Shown here: piece after piece, positions 55,944 to 64,000 of the stretch | Numbering within the stretch: the first letter of the stretch is position 1 | Layout: each line of letters starts with the position of its first letter | Source of the DNA: Symsagittifera roscoffensis | Lineage: Eukaryota; Xenacoelomorpha; Acoela; Convolutidae | NCBI RefSeq assembly: GCF_963678635.1 | Contig: NC_087068.1 | Span: 41,067,649-41,131,648 of the forward strand | Direction: 5' to 3' | Length of the DNA stretch: 64,000 nucleotides | Notes under the pieces: generated by a model | The model's database searches: none | Seen by the model: only the letters and a program-made list of their open reading frames with translations | What the model was told of the DNA's origin: nothing | Made by a program: the position numbers and the translations under genes

Positions 55944-57224
55944 GCCCACGATGAGCCGACAACTTGGATCCCTCCATCGCTCAAATTCCCACCCAGCCAA
56001 CCTACAAACTCAAATCCCAATAATCCCACTTTTTGCTTTCCCACTACCCGATTTTCAATTATTAATATATCATCAAGCACGAATTCTGATACTAACTCAG
56101 ATATTTCAGTTTTTCATACTATCTCACAATTTAATAACGCAACTGTAAAAACCCCCGACGAATTTGCAGAATCCGAACCATCTCCCTCTACCCAGACCCA
56201 GAACAACTCCTCAGTTTTTTCGCAACCCCCTTTTCAACCCATCCAATCCACTCATCCACTCCCATCCTTTTCCACTCCTTCTTATGCTTCCCAAGTAACC
56301 CCAACCTATTCTCCATTTCATTCCGACAGATCACAAAATAACTCCCCAGATAACATCCAAATTTCCACAGAACTCGACAATTTTATAACTTTACAACAAC
56401 AATTAATACACCCCAACACCCTTACAATACAGCAACTATCATCTACAATAACATCCTCAAACCCACCAACTCCTACACCCTCTTCAGCTTACACTCCATC
56501 ATTAGCACAATCATCCACATCCACCGAAACACCTACCCGTACTAACCGAGCTTATCGCACTTTTAAACGAAAATTTCCAAATCACCCATTCCCAACCAAA
56601 CCCGGAACAGCCCGCGAATATATAAATCACCCAGAACACAAAAACACAAAAAATTTTCTCGAACTCACATTACCCTCATTTCCACAATATACATTGAATA
56701 CACCCACCATCGCTAACGATACGCGCAATTTTGTTGATGAGCACGTTCTAATGCCAACACTCCATTGGACAGTTTATTATCATTATACTAACCCCCTCTG
56801 CCTACCATTAGCTAATACTACTGAAAGTATCGAGAAAAATAAAAACATGTTTTATAGACTAACCACAACACTAACACCTCGACAATTTACTTATGTTGGA
56901 TATAAAAAACTTTTAAAAACAATCACCGCACCCCGATCTAACGATTTTGCAATAGAAGACTACGATCTTAATATCATCCGCCCTAATCACGATCAATTCT
57001 TAGATGAAGACCGCTTCGCAAACCCGCAACTAACAAAAAAAATTTTCATCAAAACATCATACGTATTTACACTTAATATTTTTGATAGAAAGCATGATCA
57101 AATTATTTCCAAATCATTAGTCGATATTCAAGCATATGAAAGCTTCTATGATAAATTTCAGTTACTTTCACTAACCTTTCACTTTCTTTCACCACAGTTC
57201 CCACGATCTTATGTTACGCACTAA
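55944..57224 (+). CDS. Unknown 3' ORF A: Pro/Ser/Thr-rich head and globular tail
   Basis: A continuous open frame without stop runs from at least 55944 to TAA 57222-57224 (about 426 codons). The first usable ATG is at 56691, so it is longer than an ATG-based ORF suggests. The first half is Pro/Ser/Thr/Gln-rich (FHSDRSQNNSPDNIQIS). The second half looks globular (LHWTVYYHYTNPLCLPLANT, then FTYVGYKKLLKTITAPRSND). No recognised domain. It ends inside the start of ORF B (ATG 57211, 14-bp overlap). Placed between env and the 3' LTR, where accessory genes of complex retroviruses lie. Confidence 0.6.
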   Translation, partial: AHDEPTTWIPPSLKFPPSQPTNSNPNNPTFCFPTTRFSIINISSSTNSDTNSDISVFHTISQFNNATVKTPDEFAESEPSPSTQTQNNSSVFSQPPFQPIQSTHPLPSFSTPSYASQVTPTYSPFHSDRSQNNSPDNIQISTELDNFITLQQQLIHPNTLTIQQLSSTITSSNPPTPTPSSAYTPSLAQSSTSTETPTRTNRAYRTFKRKFPNHPFPTKPGTAREYINHPEHKNTKNFLELTLPSFPQYTLNTPTIANDTRNFVDEHVLMPTLHWTVYYHYTNPLCLPLANTTESIEKNKNMFYRLTTTLTPRQFTYVGYKKLLKTITAPRSNDFAIEDYDLNIIRPNHDQFLDEDRFANPQLTKKIFIKTSYVFTLNIFDRKHDQIISKSLVDIQAYESFYDKFQLLSLTFHFLSPQFPRSYVTH

Positions 57225-57702
57225 ACAAACGCACACGTATACATATTATCGTTTTATACAAAATCTTTTTCATTTGCACACTCCATCAAGACAACCTCAC
57301 CATCGTTTTCAGTTTCTTAACTCAAAATACACGTCACCATTTTTTCTAAATTTTACATATTGCATTAAAGATACTAACCTACACGGCATCCTCCGCAACT
57401 ATGACCCAGTTAATCAAATGTATATATTTTGTCCCATCACGAAAACATTCAACGCCGAAGAATCAAGACCCTTCCTTATCCCGCATGAATTTATCACACC
57501 TATTGAAATACCCATATTAGAATTCATTCACAATAATAAATATAACCATAAAATATATAACCTCATCAAAAACACACCTTACGAGTTTGCAGTAGGTACA
57601 GAAGAACTAAACACCATTAAGGCACTTCAACTGCTTTGGCCACTGCTACAAACTAAAAACATCATACGCATACTTGCCAAGTTACTAACAACATCGGACT
57701 AA
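57211..57702 (+). CDS. Unknown 3' ORF B (163 aa)
   Basis: ATG at 57211, TAA at 57700-57702. The product is Tyr/Phe/His-rich, with ILRNYDPVNQMYIFCPITKT near residue 60 and LNTIKALQLLWPLLQTKNII near residue 137. Overlaps the end of ORF A by 14 bases; this could be a frame change within one protein or a second cistron. Not recognised. Confidence 0.55.
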   Translation: MLRTKQTHTYTYYRFIQNLFHLHTPSRQPHHRFQFLNSKYTSPFFLNFTYCIKDTNLHGILRNYDPVNQMYIFCPITKTFNAEESRPFLIPHEFITPIEIPILEFIHNNKYNHKIYNLIKNTPYEFAVGTEELNTIKALQLLWPLLQTKNIIRILAKLLTTSD

Positions 57703-59283
57703 GGTAACTATGAATTAAAATACTTTTAACTAATAAATTCAAATGTAATTAACCATTTTTTATCAATGTTTGATTTATTCTTTTAGTCTTCACATCACAA
57801 TCATCTACAAAACAGAAAAAGACAAATAAAAATACAAACTTGTTAAATTATATTCAAAAATTAATCTTTATCACTAAATAATATTGTAAAATTCATACCA
57901 TTGTAGTATTTTCATTTATAATGTATTTCCCTCGAAGCAGTAAAATTAAGTACGATGAAAATTTATATCTTTAAACTTCCCCAAAACGCAGTAAAATTCA
58001 AATTCAATGCAAAAAATTCATAAAATGAGAAAGCAGTACAAGCCTTTTCAATATTTTCATTCATTCGCACAAGAATTTTATCCAAACTCGCACAACTCGC
58101 CCACAAAGAATTGTTTAAATAATGATTTTGAGTTTCAAGCTTTCACTATAAACAACTCTAACACACGATAACAAGTTTCAAACTTTCCTTTAACCCGTTT
58201 GGAAAGGAATTTTATACTAAACCAAACTAACCAACGCAGTTTACTAAACACCACAACTAAGAAAAGAAAACCAACGGTACCCAAACCGGATTAACCAAGC
58301 TTAAAACTGGATAATTTAATCTTTTGAAGACTATTATAAAGTCTAAGAAAGAAATAATAAAAAACAAAAAAGTCGCAAGACAAACCCATACCAAAAACAA
58401 ATTGATTTTTGAAAAAAGGACACAACCAAAGTAACATAAGAAAGACCAGCATAAAACCAACATAAAACGTTATCACAAAACAGGACCTCTCAAAGAAACA
58501 GCATGCAATCATACTCCCACCTCTGGCCTAACCCACCAGAGAAGGACGTCCTGAGCATGCTCTATAGCCGGCCTAACCCACCGCGCTACATCCACGCTTT
58601 GTGACCACACTTCTATTTTTAATAGGAGGTACTCAAGGGTGAGTAACTCTTCCAAATAACTGAGCTAAAACAAAACGCTTTTGTGAAAACGACTAACTAA
58701 GTTCATGACTAAAAAACCAAATGAATATAAATTTATAAAATGTAAATCATACTTTGCAGTATATAGATCATACACAACAACAAAGACGAACATCCACTGA
58801 CTAGATGATCCCATCACACTCGCACAAAATAATGGCTAAACACAACCGACATGCCGTCCACAATCACGACTCAAAGGATTTAGAGTACGACTTGACTTTG
58901 CAGAAAAGGACTTCATTGAACTAGACCAATGACCACCTCGATGCTCAAGTATACGTACAGATCCGAGTTACAAGGCATCCCTTCCAAACACGATCTTCAC
59001 GCCATTCCCAGACGAGGCTACACACAAAACAGTCCTCTACTAAAACAGAAAAACCTGACATAGCAAACCATCTTGAATTTGGATTGATTTCATTGGGGAT
59101 CACAGTCGTTGTCGAATGACGAAACAATAACTTCCTATCCCTGATTCCAGCGTCCTGGAACGTTCTTCCTCAAGAGGAACGGGATAAGAAAATGATGTTC
59201 GCCAAATACCAACGTTCATCATCCATCCTTCAAATTGCAGAGAAGAAAAATAGTTCTAAAAAACTCTGTAAACCCCGGATGGT
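57703..59283 (+). other. 3' untranslated region of the giant element
   Basis: About 1.6 kb without a meaningful ORF. A repeated GGCCTAACCCACC phrase occurs twice (about 58525 and 58571). A purine-rich run GCAGAGAAGAAAAATAG lies at about 59237-59253, some 30 bases before the LTR. Directly before the LTR is CCCCGGATGGT, so a standard polypurine tract abutting the LTR is missing. Confidence 0.55.
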
Positions 59284-59692
59284 TGGAACCTGATCTAAAC
59301 TACATTTTATTATTGGATAAATTAGATATTTTACCACTGTAAAATATTTAATATTAACCAATCATAATCCATCCAACTAACAACCCACTTATTTGTAAGT
59401 GCTGAAAATACTTGTATTTTCAGCACCAGAGAGATTTGAATTTAACTTAGAAATTAGTTGCCTCTCCAAGAGAACTTCAGCTGCCGCAATAAGCCAGTAT
59501 ACTCTAGATCTATTGAGCCTAGCAGAGACTAGTTAAACACCCTGAGACTAGTAGATATAAGAGTAAGATTAGGATCGGTATTAGACTAAGAAGTTGCACG
59601 AATCTATCCGGCCGAAAGTAAGATAGAGTGACGAGCAGACGGTGTAACCTATCCGAAATTACTCTATGAGTTAACCAAAAGGATCTAACTCA
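59284..59692 (+). repeat. 3' LTR (409 bp)
   Basis: Same length and ends as the 5' LTR, with three substitutions. Followed by GAAT, the right copy of the target duplication. Confidence 0.95.
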
Positions 59693-60769
59693 GAATATTT
59701 ATTCTCGGAGTGTTTTCCTATTCAGTCAAAAACGCTTCGAATTTTACCGGAAATATCAATGTGCAATATATTTTGCGAAATTCGCAACCGAAGATTTACT
59801 TTAGATAAGAGTCATTTTTAGCTTTTTTTAGTTTATCAAAAAATACGCTAAAACTACCAAGTTGATTGATGAAAAAACTATGTCAAAAAAAGCCTTTTAC
59901 ACAGCCCAACACAGTTTTGGGCTGGCAAAATCTCCAAAAATCTCTACTAGAGAAAAATTTTTGCTCATAACCAATAAAGGTCAATTTTACAAAATAAACC
60001 GCAAAATTTTGTTTAAAAACATGTTTCAAACAATTGGAGCAAAGTTTAAGAGATTTTACCACGGTAAAATTTTATTGAGCTCTGTGAGATGCTTCGTTTA
60101 ATACAACCTTTAAGCCTAGTTTTAGCGTTATTCATGATTCATTAAAAACAGCCAAAATAATCTGTTTTGCGGTAAATATTTGGTTGTGAAATTTGAAAAA
60201 TCAAAGGCATCGAAATTTTTCTGGTTAAAGTCTAAAACACTTTCGTGCTCAAACTTTTTAGTTCAGTTTTATCCCACTTTGAAAAAACGAGTTTAAAGTT
60301 TTAGTCGTTTTGTTTGAATTTTTTTATAGTTTGCTTGAGTTTATAGTCCGTTTTGATTTTTTTGTTTCGTGCGGATGGTTTAAATCATCACTCTATTAGA
60401 TAGCTATAGTTGAATATATGCAACTTAAACAGGTAGCGAAAAATAATCATTACGAGGCGAGAATGTGGACTAGATAGGAGCAGCGTTTTATGTGTTTTAG
60501 GTCAAGCTGTTAAATATGTTTTAATAGGTAAAAAAAAGTAACTGAATTCAACTTCCAAAACTTCTATATATGTCTCGCACATTTATCGTGTGACGTAAGT
60601 TGTGTCGGTACATAAGTTGTGTCGTGCTTTCTACGACGAGCGCCTAAGAAAATTGTAGGCTGATATCGCAACTGTAAGCGACTTCCGCAAGTTATAATGT
60701 AAGCTATAATGTAAGCAAAACATATTTGTTTTTGAATTCTGCAAAGCGCGCTGGGTTCCGCAAAATTTC
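59693..60769. other. Right flank of the giant element
   Basis: AT-rich non-coding DNA. The 79-codon ORF at 59862-60101 shows no known domain. 60655-60780 contains fragments related to the 20-bp GCGGAATCC/GTAAGC array of the 6.7-kb region (GCAACTGTAAGCG, GGTTCCGCAAAA). Confidence 0.5.
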
Positions 60770-61120
60770 TAGTGGATTATTTTTTCTTCAGACAAATTTT
60801 GACTTTTTAACTAGCCGTTTTTGACCATTTTGGCCAATTTGAGACAATTAACGCGCGATAAATTTCGCGCTATTAACGTGTCAGCGAGATTTGATCCGTC
60901 TTAAAAATCGTTCCAAATTGGTTCAAGCAAGCTTATATGCCATAATTGATTTGTTAATAGGCGCAAAATCTATCACTTTATACTTAAAGTCTCAAATTTT
61001 TTCAAAAAAAAATTTTTTTTTATTACTTTCAAATTTTTCATCTTAATAATGCTCCATAGACCTTAAAAGGCAGTCGGAACTTTCAAGGCTTCCCCCTGAT
61101 ACGAGCGGTCTTGATTATTC
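60770..61120 (+). repeat. Dispersed repeat R1, copy at 60.8 kb
   Basis: Matches 62820-63250: CTTCAGACAAATTTTGACT, then TTAACTAGCC, GACAATTAACGCGCG, GCGCTATTAACG, then TTGATTTGTTAATAGG and CTTAAAAGGCAGTCGGAAC, ending TACGAGCGGTCTTG. Non-coding. Confidence 0.75.
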
Positions 61121-61639
61121 TGTCTGCTTTTGATAAGCGTTGTTTGGCAATTTGTTCGTGGAATTCTACGAGCAAAAAAAATAGCCGTATTAACGATTCA
61201 AGGACAAATCTGTTTTAGTCTGTTGCTAAATCTGCTTAAAATTCACGAAATTCACAGCTTCCCAGTTTGGCCTCCTAATGGTTTTTGTTAATACAAAAAG
61301 TTTTTTAGTGGAAAAGAAAACTTGAGAACAAGATGTGAAACAAGTGCCCCTTAGCAAGTAAAGTACTCTTGCTTGCTTTGGGTCCAAAATTTAAAACCCA
61401 AGAAAAAAAACGTTTCCAAATTTCGAACAGAAGATTTTGTGTTGTATTAAGGGTTAAAACAAGTAGCAAATCAGTTGCATCTTGAACATTTTTTCAATAA
61501 TGATGTCAAAACTTTTTTTGAAAAGGTTGTTAATATCACAACTGTATCGATTTTATGATTTTATCCCAGTTGCAAACGATACAAATTAGGACAAAATTAG
61601 TAAAAGTATGGGAAATTTTGATACAGTTTAAGAGATATT

Positions 61640-61950
61640 GATACGCGGGCCTCAAATCTTTTTCCCATTAAAGCGTGATCGGCAATTTTCTTTTACAAAT
61701 TCGGCTCTAGTGATTTGCGACTATGAAAGCGTTACCGCACGCAAAATAAAATAGATCTTTTTCGTACTTCGAATAGTGTATGGGGGGGGGGGGGGGGGGG
61801 TAAAGTTAGGGGGAAAAACATCAACAAGCTCAAAATTTTCTCAATTTTTTGAACATTTTAAAGTTTTTTCAATCAAAAGCGTTTGATTGATGTTGTTAAG
61901 CAGTAAAAACTTTCAAGGTTCTGCCTTGATAGGTGCAGTTTGTTAGATTT
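61640..61950 (+). repeat. Dispersed repeat R1, degraded copy with G19
   Basis: Aligns loosely with the right half of R1. The sequence GTGTAT followed by G19 (61782-61800) sits where other copies have GGCGTATGGGGGATG, and the right end (TTCAAGGTTCTGCCTTGATAG) matches the terminal hairpin region. Confidence 0.55.
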
Positions 61951-62744
61951 TGCAATTACTGAAACAAATTTTACCGAAAATTTTTTGTACCCCAAATAGG
62001 ATATCAAATTCCAAAATTAAATTGTGAACAAATATTTCAACTGTGGGTATGTTTGTACCAATAGCTGAAATTTAACCCATCTGAATCACCTTTAGATCAT
62101 TGTACCATCCACGTGGAAAATTGATATCAAAAGATGTGAATAGATTTAATATAGTTGATCTATGTATACTGACACTTTTTTTAACCCACTGCAATTAAAA
62201 TAGAACATTCTGCAAAGCAATGCAGTTTCAACCCACGTAATTCATAGAAAGGTAACACTTTTTTGATGTTTTGATGAACTTGTCAGAATGATGACCTTTA
62301 TACTTTATCAGGTAGATATCCTGCTAGTTTCATGTAGAAAACTCTTATTTATAAAAGAAGACCCTTGAATGAATGTAGATGATGGATGATGTTTTTCATG
62401 TTTGAGTTGATGTTTTTCTTGAACTTGTTGAGAAAAAAATCCTGGTTTTTGATTTTGGCATATAAAATCAACTTATCTTTATGTAGAAGCTCAATAAAAG
62501 CAATAGAACTGTAAAAAGTAAACAAGCATACAAAAAAGGATGAGAGACTGAAAAATGGCCAATTCCTAGAGAAACCTTTTAAAACTGCTCGTATCATGTC
62601 AAAACTTTGATCGCTCAGACTGCTATTTAACGCACCTGAAGTAGCGTCTGAGTTTTATTTTTGACGAGAAATTCATTTCATCGTCGTAATTTCAGCCGAG
62701 ATGTTTTAGCAAAGTATAAGTTTTCTATGATTTTTTTCTACTTG
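61951..62744. other. Intergenic DNA
   Basis: No gene recognised. The minus-strand ORF at 62349-62597 is Phe/Leu/Lys-rich without motif. Near 62580 there is a short inverted fragment of the R1 end (CTGCTCGTATCA). Confidence 0.45.
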
Positions 62745-63250
62745 TTCCGACTTTCGTAACAAAAGTAACGGAATATTTGTGCTCGGGGTGGGTTTTTCTT
62801 CCTTCAGACAAATTTCGACTCTTTAACTAGCCATTGTGGCAGGATTTTTTTTATTTCATTCAAAAGTTCTTGTTGTCCTAAGCACTTGAAAAGACATTTC
62901 ACGTGTGATAATTTTTCGTTAAGTTATGGGGGTTTAAAGATTGCCATTTTGGTCAATTTGGGAAAATTACCGCGCGATCTGATTCGCGCTATTACCGCGT
63001 AAGCGGAGACTTTATCCGTCTTAGAAATCATTCCAAATTTGTTGAAGGAATCTTATTTGCCTGAATTGATTTGTTAATAGGAGCGGAATCTATCACTTTG
63101 TACTTAATATGGCGTAAGTGGGGATGATTTTCGCAAAAATCCCAAATTTAAAAAATATATGTATTTAATTTTTCAAGTTATTACTGCTCCATAGACCTTA
63201 AAAGGCAATCGGAACATTCAGGGCTTCGCCCTGATACGAGCAGTCTTGTT
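62745..63250 (+). repeat. Dispersed repeat R1, best-preserved copy
   Basis: About 500 bp sharing ordered blocks with 27490-27945 and 60770-61120. Contains GGCAATCGGAACATTCAGGG and the terminal hairpin GGGCTTCGCCC, then TGATACGAGCAGTCTTG. An inner GC-rich palindromic part (CCGCGCGAT, TTCGCGC) is unusual in this AT-rich DNA. No ORF. Class uncertain. Confidence 0.75.
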
Positions 63251-64000
63251 TTATTTCTGTTCATCCTAACTTCAGACTAATTCTGGCCCACACTGAGATT
63301 TATGTGAATTTAGCAAACAAAATTATTTTTCTTTCACAAAACGTTTTCAAAATAAAGAATTTTCATATTCTAAATCGATTAAATTGGGTTGTACTTTGTT
63401 GAGATTTTCACTAAAGGATTTGCAAATCTTACAGCAGTTATTGCGTTACTCAAAAGCTAGTAGCAAGCTGCACCTTGTCATGTTTTATGTATAATTACAA
63501 AAAAAAACTAAGAATCCATTAACCTACTCATGGTTGATAAAAAATACAGAGAGAGTAGAATTCAAATTCAAACCCCCCCATAGCAAAAACAAGAAAAGAA
63601 TTTTTTGAACTTTTTAGGGTCAACTTTTGAAAACAATCAACTGAGCTTAAATTATTTCTGCTAATTTCTAACGAAACAAGGAACTTTCTAAAAAAAAATC
63701 GGACTGCATCATGAGGTCTCATGAATGGTTCATATTTTTAAGAACATTGATAAAATTTAAAGATAAAATTGAAAACAGTTTGACAGTACCTTGCCCCAAA
63801 GATACTGTAATGATTTCTGAGCCCGAATAAAGCACCGCTCGCGCGTTAATAGACCGCGCGTTCATTGTCCCAAATTAAGTGAAATTGCGTTTTTCAAACA
63901 ACCATAACCCTACAAAAAAGATCGAAGGTAAAATACTTTTTATCTTTGAACTCAAATAGTCAATACTTTATAGTATGAAAATGGTATAGAAAACTGTATT
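63251..64000. other. Right end of window; inverted R1 fragment at about 63750-63900
   Basis: AT-rich and non-coding. The reverse complement of about 63830-63890 carries TTTGGGACAATGAACGCGCG and TATTAACGCGCGAGCGG, so a minus-strand R1 fragment is present. The minus-strand ORF at 63528-63722 is not recognised. Confidence 0.5.

Larger units (their letters stand above)
30990..59692 (+). mobile_element. Giant env-bearing Ty3/gypsy-type LTR retrotransposon, 28.7 kb
   Basis: Bounded by two 409-bp direct repeats with TG...CA ends (30990-31398 and 59284-59692) and flanked by GAAT on both sides. Order inside: leader with two stem-loops, two unknown ORFs, gag capsid and zinc knuckle, protease, RT, RNase H, integrase with GPY/F, small membrane ORF, Pro/Ser/Thr-rich ORF, env-like region and an unknown 3' ORF module. 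The RT-RNase H-integrase order and GPY/F place it with Ty3/gypsy elements. The segment 38111-52860 is a threefold tandem repeat. The LTRs differ at 3 of 409 positions, so insertion was recent, yet many frames are interrupted. It is very large for this group even without the extra units (about 18.8 kb). Confidence 0.93.

Noticed and set aside
58505-58615. tRNA-like sequence on the minus strand with repeated GGTGGGTTAGGCC
   Set aside because: A-box resemblance only; no B box or acceptor stem pairing found.
30990-59692. Alternative genetic code explaining in-frame TAA and TGA codons
   Set aside because: Host genes at 3744-5939 and 24638-26739 use ordinary stops and show no internal ones, and units 2 and 3 have a sense codon where unit 1 has TAA.
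59862-60101. 79-codon ORF right of the giant element
   Set aside because: No domain; Lys/Phe-rich chance frame.

Overview
The window is AT-rich nuclear DNA from an invertebrate animal. Two host genes with introns are recognisable: a sigma-class glutathione S-transferase (3744-5939, +) and an INSM/nerfin-type zinc-finger transcription factor (24638-26739, +). Intron 1 of the GST gene appears to start with GG instead of GT. Permissive G-starting donors are known from larvacean tunicates (Oikopleura relatives), so a larvacean with an expanded genome is my best guess, held weakly. No bacterial features, CRISPR arrays, rRNA genes or convincing tRNA genes were seen.

Layout. 1-1699: the 3' end of a decayed LTR retrotransposon. 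3744-5939: the GST gene, with a hAT-like MITE in intron 1. 6130-16420: an old, diverged tandem duplication of a non-coding block of about 4.5-5 kb, containing a palindromic array of 20-bp units, pyrimidine-rich tandem repeats, a foldback of about 330-bp arms and a second MITE with an 8-bp target duplication. 16421-24637: mostly AT-rich DNA without recognised genes, plus a third MITE. 24638-26739: INSM-like gene. 26740-30989: non-coding, with one copy of a repeat that recurs at 60.8-63.9 kb.

30990-59692 is the main feature: a complete 28.7-kb LTR retrotransposon of Ty3/gypsy type. It has 409-bp LTRs that differ at only 3 positions, TG...CA ends and a 4-bp target duplication (GAAT). It carries unknown 5' ORFs, gag with a zinc knuckle, protease, reverse transcriptase, RNase H, integrase with a GPY/F module, a small two-helix membrane ORF, a Pro/Ser/Thr-rich ORF, a glycoprotein (env)-like region and an unknown 3' two-ORF module. 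The segment from the RT active site to just before the env-side ORFs is repeated three times in tandem (38111-52860, about 4.86 kb per unit). The junctions place the downstream tail back onto the RT palm in an open frame. Removing two units would leave an element of about 18.8 kb. Many frames are broken, mainly at homopolymer runs, and several breaks are shared by all three units, although the LTRs are nearly identical.

59693-64000: flanking non-coding DNA with several copies of the dispersed repeat that ends in a GGGCTTCGCCC hairpin.

How it fits together: the two host genes are unrelated and far apart. The rest records repeated transposon insertion, local duplication and unstable G/C runs. 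The most novel candidates are the giant env-bearing element with its internal pol triplication, its unknown accessory ORFs and its duplicated leader stem-loops.
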